Source of the DNA: Streptomyces sp. VRA16 Mangrove soil
GTDB lineage: Bacteria; Actinomycetota; Actinomycetes; Streptomycetales; Streptomycetaceae
Assembly: GCF_017377775.1 (NCBI RefSeq)
Contig: NZ_JAFVLN010000017.1
Location: forward strand, 1 to 64,000
Direction: 5' to 3'
Length of the DNA stretch: 64,000 bases
The translations under genes and the position numbers were made by a program. This document shows positions 1 to 7,241 of the stretch, in pieces (within the stretch, counting starts at the first letter, position 1; every line of letters starts with the position of its first letter). The notes beneath the pieces are model-generated. The model saw only the letters and a program-made list of their open reading frames with translations, had not been told where the DNA came from and ran no database searches.

Positions 1-35
1 GAATGGGCCGACGGCGGGGGTGGAGGTGAGGCGGG

Positions 36-1586
36 GTGGGGCGCATGTGGTCCGGGTCGGCGTCGGTGGTGCGGTGGGTGCGGGATGCCGTGGGCGGGGC
101 CGTGACCGGGGCCGTGGCCGGGGTGCGGGGCCGTGGGCGGGGGCCTGCTGAAGCGCCTGCCCGGCGCCGGGGTGCCGCCTTGCCCACCCTGCCGCCCCAG
201 GCGGCAGATTGCCCAAGGCGGCGGGGGCGGGCGGGAGATCGCCCGAGGCGGCCGGGGCGGGTGGCGGATTGGTCGAGGTGGCCGGGGCGGTGGGGTGAGG
301 GTGTGGTGGGTTGGGGCGGGTGGTCGGAGGAGGTGCGGCGTGAATTGGTGCGGGACGGGCTGTTGGCGCTCGTCATGGCGTTGGCCTGTGTGTTCTACGC
401 GGTCAAGCACGCCGGGGACACGTACACGGCCAACGGTGACGGGCCGGTCCCGCCGCCCTGGGACCCGTCCGGGGTCATCGTCGCCGGGGTGCCGCCGGAA
501 GGGCCGGGCGCTCCGGTCTGGATCTGGCTGAGCCTCGCGCTGCTGGCGTCGTTCGCCCTCGCGCTGCGCCGCCGTTTTCCGCTCGCCGTGCTGTGGACGG
601 TGATCGCGGCGACCGCCCTGATCCCCGGCGACTCCCCCCGGCTGACCTTCTACGCCCTGGCGATCGCCGTGTACACCGCCACGGCGCACAGCCCGCACCG
701 GCGCGCGACGCTGCTCAGCCTGCCGGTGGCGATGATCCTGGTGAGCTTCGCCTGGAAGCAGAACACCGGCAACATCATCCCGGACCAGTTCGCGCCGCTC
801 CTGGTGCTGATCCCGATCGCGCTGATCGCCAACGGGCTGCGCAGCTGGCGCGTGCGCAGCGACGAGGGCGCCTCGCGCCTCGCCGCCCTGGAGCGGGAGC
901 AGGCCGAGGCGCTGCGGGCGGCGGTCGCCGACGAGCGGGCGCGGATCGCCCGTGAGCTGCACGACGTCGTCACGCACAACGTGAGCGTGATGGTGATCCA
1001 GGCGGGCGCCGCCCGTACGGTCCTCACCCGCGACCCGGGCGCCGCGACGCAGGCCCTGCTCGCCGTGGAGGCGGGCGGCCGCGCCGCGATGACCGAACTG
1101 CGCCATGTGATGGGCCTGTTGACCCCGGACGGGACGGGCGCGGACGAGCCGGACGACGCCACCGGCGACCTCGCCCCGCAGCCCGGCCTCGATCACGTCC
1201 CGGCCCTCGTCGAACGGCTGCGGCAGGCCGGTCTGCCCGTCGAACTGACGGTGACCGGCCCACCCGCGGCGCCGGGGATCCCGCCGGGCATCGGACTCAC
1301 CGCCTACCGTGTCGTCCAGGAAGCCCTCACCAACACGGTCAAGCACGCCAGCGGCGCCCGCGCGGCCGTCGTCGTCGAGCACACGCCGGGCGCGCTGTGC
1401 GTCAGGATCACTGACACGGGCGGCACCGCCGCACCGAGCGCAGCGGCCGGCAACGGCCGGGGGCTGATCGGGCTGCGCGAGCGGCTCGCCGTGTACGACG
1501 GCACTCTGCACACCGGCGCCCGCGTCACCGGCGGCTACCGCGTCGAGGCCCGCATCCCGCTGCCGACACCGATGGAGACTTCGTGA
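36..1586 (+). CDS. Two-component sensor histidine kinase (NarL/HisKA_3 type)
   Basis: Membrane sensor kinase that would phosphorylate the response regulator encoded immediately downstream. After a long Arg/Gly/Pro-rich N-terminal stretch (about residues 30-100) come four to five hydrophobic segments (about 108-275), then a HisKA_3 dimerisation box with the phospho-acceptor His in RIARELHDVVTHNVSVM, and a HATPase_c domain with the N box in VVQEALTNTVKHA and a glycine box NGRGLIGLRERL. The stop overlaps the regulator start by 4 bases. The GTG start at 36 has GGAGG upstream, but residues about 44-62 are encoded by a dispersed repeat element, so a start nearer the first membrane segment (for example GTG 306 or ATG 375) is possible. 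The signal sensed is unknown. Confidence 0.88.
   Translation: MGRMWSGSASVVRWVRDAVGGAVTGAVAGVRGRGRGPAEAPARRRGAALPTLPPQAADCPRRRGRAGDRPRRPGRVADWSRWPGRWGEGVVGWGGWSEEVRRELVRDGLLALVMALACVFYAVKHAGDTYTANGDGPVPPPWDPSGVIVAGVPPEGPGAPVWIWLSLALLASFALALRRRFPLAVLWTVIAATALIPGDSPRLTFYALAIAVYTATAHSPHRRATLLSLPVAMILVSFAWKQNTGNIIPDQFAPLLVLIPIALIANGLRSWRVRSDEGASRLAALEREQAEALRAAVADERARIARELHDVVTHNVSVMVIQAGAARTVLTRDPGAATQALLAVEAGGRAAMTELRHVMGLLTPDGTGADEPDDATGDLAPQPGLDHVPALVERLRQAGLPVELTVTGPPAAPGIPPGIGLTAYRVVQEALTNTVKHASGARAAVVVEHTPGALCVRITDTGGTAAPSAAAGNGRGLIGLRERLAVYDGTLHTGARVTGGYRVEARIPLPTPMETS
164..220. repeat. 57-bp dispersed inverted-repeat element, copy 1
   Basis: This stretch matches 60202-60258 at 55 of 57 positions; the only difference is the central dinucleotide (CA here, AT there). 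Its halves form an imperfect hairpin, with GCCGCCTTG and CTGCCGCC pairing to GGCGGCAG and CAAGGCGGC. It is followed by degenerate G-rich units resembling those after the other copy. Here it lies in frame inside the histidine kinase N-terminus. Confidence 0.8.
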
Positions 1587-2257
1587 CCGCCCCGCTCAGA
1601 GTCGTGCTCGCCGACGACCAGACCCTCGTCCGCACCGGGTTCCGGCTGATCCTCGGTGCCGACGGCATCGACGTGGTCGCCGAGGCGGTGAACGGCGACG
1701 AGGCCGTCGCCGCCGTCCGCCGCACCCGCCCCGACGTGGTCCTGATGGACATTCGGATGTCGGAGGTGGACGGCCTGGAGGCGACCCGCCGCATCCTCGC
1801 CGACGGCGACCCGGAGCGGGCGCCCCGCGTCCTCATCCTGACCACGTTCGACCTCGACCGTTACGTGTACGCGGCGCTCGCGGCCGGGGCCAGCGGCTTC
1901 CTGCTCAAGGACGTCACGCCCGAACACCTCACGGCCGCCGTCCGCATGGTCCGCACCGGCGACGCCCTGCTCGCCCCCGCGATCACCCGCCGTCTCGTCG
2001 AGCGGTTCGCCCACCGCGCCGACGACGGCGTGTCCGTCCCGCACCGCGACCTGGACTCCCTCACCCCGCGCGAGCTGGAGGTGCTCACCCTCCTGGCCCG
2101 GGGCCTGAGCAACGCCGAGCTGGCCGCCCGCCTCCACCTCTCGGAGGCCACCGTGAAGACCCATGTGGCCCGCATCCTGGCGAAGCTGTCCCTGCGCGAC
2201 CGGGTGCAGGCCGTGATCGCCGCGTACGAGACGGGGCTGGTCAGCGTCGGGCAGTGA
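1583..2257 (+). CDS. LuxR/NarL-family response regulator
   Basis: Cytoplasmic DNA-binding regulator paired with the upstream kinase (GTGA overlap of start and stop). The N-terminal receiver domain shows the acidic pocket in VVLADDQ, the phospho-acceptor Asp in PDVVLMDIRM (about residue 54), and the conserved Thr and Lys in LILTTF and LLKDV. The C-terminal GerE helix-turn-helix has SLTPRELEVLTLLARGLSN and EATVKTHVARILAKL. Length of 224 residues is normal. The 3' end overlaps the convergent lasso exporter gene by 17 bp, so the pair may or may not control that cluster; no direct evidence. Confidence 0.93.
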   Translation: MTAPLRVVLADDQTLVRTGFRLILGADGIDVVAEAVNGDEAVAAVRRTRPDVVLMDIRMSEVDGLEATRRILADGDPERAPRVLILTTFDLDRYVYAALAAGASGFLLKDVTPEHLTAAVRMVRTGDALLAPAITRRLVERFAHRADDGVSVPHRDLDSLTPRELEVLTLLARGLSNAELAARLHLSEATVKTHVARILAKLSLRDRVQAVIAAYETGLVSVGQ

Positions 2258-3992
2258 CGGCGGCGCCGGAGGCGCCCTGACCCATGAGCTGGGTGGCCGC
2301 CAACTCGGCGTACAGCGCGTCCTGTTCGGTCAGTTCGGGGTGGGTCCCCTGCGCGCGGGTGCGGCCGGCTTCGAGGACGACGATGCGGTCCGCGTCGACG
2401 ACGGTCGACAGGCGGTGCGCGATGACCAGGACGGTGGTGTGCGGGGTCAGGCCGCGGATGACGTCGCGCAGATGCTGTTCGTTGACGGCGTCCAGGTTGG
2501 CGGTGACCTCGTCGAGCAGCAGGATCCGGGGGCGGCGCAGCAACGCCCGTGCGATGGCGACGCGTTGGCGTTCGCCGCCGGAGAGCAGCACGCCGCGGTG
2601 GCCGACGGGGGTGTCGAGTCCTTCGGGGAGCCGGGCGAGGAGGTCGTCGAGGCGGGTGCGGGTGACGGCGTCGGCGATGTCGTCGTCCGTGGCGTCGGGG
2701 GCGGCGTAGCGGAGGTTGTCGCGCAGGGTGCCGGCGAGGACGGGGGCGTCCTGCTCGACGTAGCCGACGGATGCGCGCAGTTCGGCGAGCGGCCAGTCGC
2801 GGATGTCGCGGCCGTCGACGGTGAGGGTGCCGCCGTCGTGGTCGTAGAACCGTTCCAGGAGGGCGAAGACCGTGGACTTGCCGGCGCCCGAGGGGCCGAC
2901 GAGCGCGGTGAGGCCGCCGGCCGGGGCGGTGAAGGTGAGGCCGTCGTGGGCGGGGGCGCGGTCGTCGTCGTAGCCGAAGGTGACGTCGGTGAAGGTGATC
3001 GCCACCGGTCCCGACTCGCTTGTCCCGGAGGGGAGTTCGGCGCTCTCCCCCGGCAGGTTCTCGATCTCCTCGATGCGCGCGATCGCCGCCAGGCCGGTGT
3101 TCAGGCCGACCCAGCCCTCCGTCAGCTGGCCGAGCGGCGCCACGAGGTAGAAGAGGTAGAGGAGGAAGGCGATGAGGTTCGACAGGTCGAGGGCGCCGGA
3201 CGCGACGCGGGCCCCGCCCACGCCGAGCACACACAGGAACGCCACCTGGACCGACATCAGCATCGACACGTCCGAGGCGGACGTCCAGCGGGCCACTGTG
3301 AGGCCCTTGCCGTAGGCGCGGCGGGCGGCGTCGGTGACGGCGGTCTCCTCGCGGTCCTCGGCGCCGTTCGCCTTCACCGTGCGGAAGGACTGGAGGGCAC
3401 GGTCGAGGTGGGCGCCCATCGCGCCGACGGCTTCCTGGGCCTGGTGCTGGGCCTTCTTGATGCGGGGCATCAGGAGCGTCATGGCCGCCGCGACGAGGGC
3501 CAGGACCACCACGGTGACCAGCAGCAGGAACCAGTCCATGACGCCCATGAGGACGAGCGTGCCGACGAGGGTGAGGGCGCCGTTCGCCGACTCCACGAGG
3601 GAGCGGGACAGGACGGTGCGCAGCAGGGTGGTGTCGCCGGTGGCGCGGGTGAGGAGGTCGCCGGGGGTGAGGCGGTCGACGGCGGCGACCTTGAGGCGGA
3701 GCATGCGGGCGACGAGGCGTTCGCGGGCCGCCAGGACGACGGCTTCCCCGGTGCGGGACATCAGGTAGGTGCCGGTCGCCGTGAGGGCGGCGCCCGCCAG
3801 GACGACCAGGGTGAGCAGGGCCAGGGCCGGGGCCGGTGAGCGGTTCTCCGCGAAGGCCTGTACCGCGTACTTGGCCGTCCAGGGCATGGCAAGGCCCGCC
3901 GCCGAGCCCGCCAGGGCGAGGGTGCCTCCGGCGATCAGCGGGGCTTTGTGCGGGGCCGCGTGGGCGAGGAGTCCGCGGAGGTCTGTGGGCAT
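2241..3992 (-). CDS. Lasso cluster ABC exporter (D protein), fused permease-ATPase
   Basis: Half-transporter with N-terminal transmembrane domain (about residues 15-320, six hydrophobic segments) and C-terminal ATPase domain. Walker A is GPSGAGKST, signature LLSGGERQRVAIARAL, Walker B ILLLDEVTANLD, with the switch His in VIAHRLS. It would export the mature lasso peptide and confer self-protection. It is the last gene of the minus-strand lasso cluster, separated from the B2 gene by about 100 bp with only a weak ribosome site upstream of the ATG. The tail overlaps the response regulator gene convergently by 17 bp. Role as exporter is inferred from position and family. Confidence 0.9.
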   Translation of the reverse strand: MPTDLRGLLAHAAPHKAPLIAGGTLALAGSAAGLAMPWTAKYAVQAFAENRSPAPALALLTLVVLAGAALTATGTYLMSRTGEAVVLAARERLVARMLRLKVAAVDRLTPGDLLTRATGDTTLLRTVLSRSLVESANGALTLVGTLVLMGVMDWFLLLVTVVVLALVAAAMTLLMPRIKKAQHQAQEAVGAMGAHLDRALQSFRTVKANGAEDREETAVTDAARRAYGKGLTVARWTSASDVSMLMSVQVAFLCVLGVGGARVASGALDLSNLIAFLLYLFYLVAPLGQLTEGWVGLNTGLAAIARIEEIENLPGESAELPSGTSESGPVAITFTDVTFGYDDDRAPAHDGLTFTAPAGGLTALVGPSGAGKSTVFALLERFYDHDGGTLTVDGRDIRDWPLAELRASVGYVEQDAPVLAGTLRDNLRYAAPDATDDDIADAVTRTRLDDLLARLPEGLDTPVGHRGVLLSGGERQRVAIARALLRRPRILLLDEVTANLDAVNEQHLRDVIRGLTPHTTVLVIAHRLSTVVDADRIVVLEAGRTRAQGTHPELTEQDALYAELAATQLMGQGASGAAVTARR

Positions 3993-4091
3993 GTGCGGGA
4001 AGGCTTTCGGTTCGGTCGGTCGCCGTGGGGCTTCGGCTCTCGTCGCCGGGTGCGGGTTGTCCGTGGTTGCTCGCGCCGTTCCCCGTACCTC

Positions 4092-4514
4092 TTACGAGGC
4101 GCCCCCCACTGTCATCACTGTCATCAGGGGGGCGTACTCGCTCGCCTCTCCCCGCTCCCCCACCAGGCGTCCCTCCGCCTCCACCCATGCGTGCGGGGCG
4201 AACGGCGGGGCGGTGCGGACGCCCGCGTGCCAGGTGGGCCAGGTGCCCTTCGTGCGGCACAGCAGGGCGATGGACACCGAGCGCGGGAGGCAGCCGTACC
4301 AGCCCGCGCAGCGGCGGCTGGTGGTGACCACGGAGTCGTAGGCAGCGAGGGTTTCGTCGTACGTGGCCGGGCGCGCCCCGCGCGCGAGGAACGCGAGGGT
4401 GCGGCGCAACCGGTCCGGGCGCAGGCGGGCCAGCGGGAAGGCCAGGGCGACGGCGAGGCGGGTGCGCGGGCCGCGGGTGGCGCCCGGCCGCGGCATCGTC
4501 ATCTCGGTGCTCAT
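4092..4514 (-). CDS. Lasso peptide B2 leader peptidase (transglutaminase-like)
   Basis: B2-type protein (140 residues, usual length) that removes the precursor leader before macrolactam closure. The transglutaminase-like Cys lies in the conserved GCLPRSVSIALLCR (about residue 75) and the His in PHAWVEAEG (about residue 110). The third residue is expected about 12 positions after the His, where this protein has a Glu (RLVGERGE) instead of the Asp known from McjB; this may be a family variant. Start ATG overlaps the B1 stop as ATGA, so B1 and B2 are translationally coupled. Stop is TAA, uncommon in such DNA. Confidence 0.9.
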   Translation of the reverse strand: MSTEMTMPRPGATRGPRTRLAVALAFPLARLRPDRLRRTLAFLARGARPATYDETLAAYDSVVTTSRRCAGWYGCLPRSVSIALLCRTKGTWPTWHAGVRTAPPFAPHAWVEAEGRLVGERGEASEYAPLMTVMTVGGAS

Positions 4515-4762
4515 GGCGTGGCCATCTCGGCGTCGACGAGCTGCTGGGCGAGTTCGGCGACGTCGGCCTCGGCGCGGGCGCGGTCGATGTCGTAGGCCTC
4601 GACGAGGCGGTCGACCGCCGTCGCCAGGTCGTGGCCCTCGGTGAGGGTGGTGAGGATGAGGGTGCCGGAGTCGTTCAACTGCCAGTAGGCGCCGCCTCGT
4701 TGGTCGAGGAGTACGCCGCCGTAGTCGGTCCGGGTCACGGCGATGCCGTCCTTGAGCTTCAC
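4511..4762 (-). CDS. Lasso peptide B1 protein (PqqD-like RiPP recognition element)
   Basis: Small 83-residue PqqD/RRE-domain protein that binds the precursor leader and delivers it to the B2 peptidase. The profile TDYGGVLLDQRGGAYWQLN followed by a helical segment with TAVDRLVEAYDID is typical of actinobacterial lasso B1 proteins. The GTG start overlaps the cyclase stop (GTGA) with GGAAAGG upstream, and the stop overlaps the B2 start (ATGA). The frame stays open far upstream, but that extension is an Arg/Pro-rich shadow of the cyclase gene. Split B1/B2 organisation is the norm in Gram-positive lasso clusters. Confidence 0.9.
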   Translation of the reverse strand: MKLKDGIAVTRTDYGGVLLDQRGGAYWQLNDSGTLILTTLTEGHDLATAVDRLVEAYDIDRARAEADVAELAQQLVDAEMATP

Positions 4763-6684
4763 GGGGTCAGCACCTTTCCTTCGGCGGGTTCGGTGGCGCG
4801 CAGCCACATCTCGCAGGAGACCGCCGCGTCGATGGACCAGCGGGTGTGGAGCGGGGAGTACGGGTCGGCGGCGAGGTCGGTGAGCCGGTCCGCGTCGACG
4901 AGGCCGAGGGCGGCGAGGCGGGAGCCGCCCGGCTCCCACAGCCGGCCGAGTTCGTCGCCGTGTCGAACGAGCCCCTGCACGATGTCGCCGCTCATGTGGT
5001 CCTTGGTGGTGCGGGCGAGGAGCGGCGCGGGCACGACCCCGCGCACGGCCTCGGCGAGCAGCGGTTTGTAGCGGCCGGGGTCGATCCGGTCGGCGAGGCG
5101 GACGGACAGGGTCGCCTCCAGGACGTGATCGGCGTACAGGGGCGCCGCGACCGGCAGTCCCAGGCCGAGGCCGTGGTCCTCCATCGCCTGGAAGTGGCGG
5201 GCGCCGATGCGCACGGTGTCGAGGTCGAGGTGGCGTCCGGGGCGGGCGGCGAAGGGCCGGGCGCCCGCGCGGGCCGCCTCCCGGAAGGCGTCGCGGATGA
5301 GGGTGCGGGCGTCGTCGGTCAGCCAGGGCGGCAGGGACTGGACGACTCCCCAGCCCAGTTGGGGGGTGCGGGTCGTCGGGGGCGCCGCCGTGTCCGACAC
5401 CGCGCCCGCCAGCCACGTACGGAAGGAGGGGCGGGTGAAAAGGGCGCGGAGGGTGCCGATGAGCGGCCAGCCGAGCTGGTGGCGTACGGCGCCGACGCGG
5501 TTCCAGGCGGCCAGCGGGTGGCGGGGGAAGAGGTCGGCGGCGACCGTGGGCAGCGCCATGAAGAGTTCGTCGCCGCCGTAGCCGGTGAGGTGGCAGCCGG
5601 AACCGAGGGCGGCGGCCCGGGTGAGGGGCAGCAGGGCGCGGGCGCGGGCCGGGGCGACGGGCAGCGGTTCGTCGGTGGGGATGTCGCCGGGGCCCGGCGG
5701 GTCGGCGACCCCGGCGTAGAAGAGGGGGGCCTCGTGGGCGGGGACGAGGTGGTGGGCGACGCCGGTGCCGTCGGTCAGTTCCACGGCGCGGCGCGCCCAG
5801 GTCTCGTCCTCGGCGTGGCTCTCGCGGGACGCCACGGTGATCAGGTCGAGGCGGGCGTCGGGTGCGGCGTGCCGGGCGAGGAAGGTGAGCGAGGTCGAGT
5901 CGAGGCCGCCGGAGAGTTCGCAGCTGACGCGGGGGCGGCCGGTGACGTGGGCGCGGACGGCGGCGTCGAGGGCCGCGCCGAGCGCCGACGCGCCCTCGTG
6001 GAGCGGGAGTTCGGGCTCGGGTGCGTGCCACCAGCGGCGCTGCGCCCGCCCGCCGTCGGCGCACAGTACGAGCGCGTGCTCCGGGTGGGTCTCGGTGACG
6101 CCCCGCCACAGCGGCCGTCCACTGAGCGGGTGCGGGACGAAGTCGAGGAGGCGCAGGGCGAGCGCGGTGTCGTCGAGCGCGGCGCCGGTGAGGTGGGCGA
6201 GGACGGCGGGCCGGTCGGACGCGACCCATCCCCCGGCGGCTGCCCCGGCCGCTCCTTCGCCTGCTCCCCCGGCCTCGGCCGCGTACACGCGGCGCAGTCC
6301 GGTCGCGGTCCCGCGCACCCAACTCTCGCCTCCCACCCGGGAGATGACGTGATGGACACCCGGCAGGCGGCGGGCGAGCCGGTCGTGCAGCGCGCCGTTG
6401 TCACGGGCGGCGGCGAGGTCGGCGTCGAGGCCGTCCACCGGAGCACCGGCCCCGATGACGGCGACGGCGTCCTGGCCGCGCCGCGCGGTGCTGATCCGGC
6501 GCAGCGGCGTACGGGCGACGAGCCAGGGCCGGCCGGACGGGTACCGGAGCACGAGGGCGCCGGAGCCCGCGGCCCCTTCGGCGGGAAGACGTCCGGCCGC
6601 CGCCTGTCCCACCGGGTTGTCCGGCAGAACGACGAAGCAGTCGCCGGCGTGGGGCGGCTGTACGGACGGCGGGCGGCCGGGCAT
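4759..6684 (-). CDS. Lasso peptide cyclase (asparagine synthetase-like C protein)
   Basis: ATP-dependent macrolactam synthetase that adenylates the acceptor Glu side chain and closes the ring with the core N-terminal Gly. The synthetase domain has the PP-loop CELSGGLDSTSLTFLAR and the conserved GYGGDELF. The N-terminal glutaminase-like half lacks an N-terminal catalytic Cys, as in other lasso cyclases. The start chosen is the ATG of MPGRPPSVQ, 9 bases after a GAGGA site; an ATG three codons upstream abuts that site and is less likely. A perfect 16-bp tandem duplication carrying GAGGA sits just upstream. The stop overlaps the B1 start. Confidence 0.93.
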   Translation of the reverse strand: MPGRPPSVQPPHAGDCFVVLPDNPVGQAAAGRLPAEGAAGSGALVLRYPSGRPWLVARTPLRRISTARRGQDAVAVIGAGAPVDGLDADLAAARDNGALHDRLARRLPGVHHVISRVGGESWVRGTATGLRRVYAAEAGGAGEGAAGAAAGGWVASDRPAVLAHLTGAALDDTALALRLLDFVPHPLSGRPLWRGVTETHPEHALVLCADGGRAQRRWWHAPEPELPLHEGASALGAALDAAVRAHVTGRPRVSCELSGGLDSTSLTFLARHAAPDARLDLITVASRESHAEDETWARRAVELTDGTGVAHHLVPAHEAPLFYAGVADPPGPGDIPTDEPLPVAPARARALLPLTRAAALGSGCHLTGYGGDELFMALPTVAADLFPRHPLAAWNRVGAVRHQLGWPLIGTLRALFTRPSFRTWLAGAVSDTAAPPTTRTPQLGWGVVQSLPPWLTDDARTLIRDAFREAARAGARPFAARPGRHLDLDTVRIGARHFQAMEDHGLGLGLPVAAPLYADHVLEATLSVRLADRIDPGRYKPLLAEAVRGVVPAPLLARTTKDHMSGDIVQGLVRHGDELGRLWEPGGSRLAALGLVDADRLTDLAADPYSPLHTRWSIDAAVSCEMWLRATEPAEGKVLTP

Positions 6685-6691
6685 CTTCACC

Positions 6692-6723
6692 ATTCCTCGG
6701 TCACGTTATTCCTCGGTCACGTT
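6692..6723. repeat. Perfect 16-bp tandem duplication upstream of the lasso cyclase gene
   Basis: Two adjacent identical 16-mers (6692-6707 and 6708-6723). Read on the minus strand each is AACGTGACCGAGGAAT, so the ribosome-binding sequence GAGGA in front of the cyclase is duplicated exactly. It occupies the short gap between precursor and cyclase genes, where expression of the abundant precursor is normally separated from that of the enzymes. Confidence 0.9.
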
Positions 6724-6760
6724 CACATCTGTCGTTGCGGCAAAGGGTCGTGACGAGACG

Positions 6761-6895
6761 TCAGACGATCCGGCGGACGATCCACTCCTTGTACGAGCCG
6801 ACGAAGTAGCCGGCCGTCACCTTGGTGAAGTCGCCCTGCTTGACCATCGCGGGCTTCGCGTAGCTCTTCTTGGCTTCCTGCGTCTGCTTCTTCAT
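6761..6895 (-). CDS. Lasso peptide precursor (A), keywimysin-like core
   Basis: Precursor of 44 residues. The leader (28) carries the conserved lasso recognition pattern YxxPxxxxxGxF...T, seen as YAKPAMVKQGDFTKVT, with Thr at the penultimate leader position. The predicted core is GYFVGSYKEWIVRRIV (encoded by 6764-6811): Gly1 and Glu9 would form a nine-residue macrolactam ring, leaving a seven-residue tail without Cys (class II). From memory the ring segment GYFVGSYKE equals that of keywimysin while the tail differs. Start chosen is MKKQTQ, 9 bases after AAGGAG; an ATG two codons upstream is too close to that site. First gene of the A-C-B1-B2-D order. Confidence 0.93.
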   Translation of the reverse strand: MKKQTQEAKKSYAKPAMVKQGDFTKVTAGYFVGSYKEWIVRRIV

Positions 6896-7241
6896 CGACA
6901 TCAGCTCCTTCACGCATCTGTGTGTAACGCATGTGATTGATGTGCAGCGTGTGAACGCCACGGCGATCATTGCCCGTTCATGACCGTCCATGCGCGGGAT
7001 GGGAGCACTTTCGACACTTGACCAGATTCTTCCCGCGCCATGTCCGGCTTAGGGTGATCAAGGTCGACACGTCGGACCCGTACTTCCGCGCTACGAGCGA
7101 GTAGGGCACCGGAAACCGCCAGCGGTTCAACACACAACCGAACCGGCCGACCGCACTCTGTGACCCACGTAACACTGCTTTCGTGTCACATTCGGCCCGC
7201 CCTGTCCGGTCGTACCCGTGAGCACTCATGGGAGGTTCGCG
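6896..7241. promoter_or_regulatory. Divergent intergenic region, lasso precursor / qcrB
   Basis: Gap of about 350 bp between the minus-strand lasso precursor and plus-strand qcrB, so it must hold both promoters. AAGGAG at 6905-6910 (minus) serves the precursor and GGGAGG at 7230-7235 (plus) serves qcrB. TAGGGT near 7049 could be a -10 box for qcrB. No convincing operator or terminator was identified. Confidence 0.45.

Noticed and set aside
2340..3839. Plus-strand frame opposite the lasso exporter (499 codons)
   Set aside because: Antisense shadow of a clear ABC transporter; Gly/Ala/Val/Asp-rich and no motifs.
4511..6322. 603-codon minus frame containing the B1 protein
   Set aside because: Only the last 83 codons are a PqqD-like protein with a coupled GTG start; the rest is an Arg/Pro-rich shadow of the cyclase gene.
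6761..6991. 76-residue version of the lasso precursor
   Set aside because: The first 30 or so residues lack a ribosome site and family match; AAGGAG places the start at 6895.
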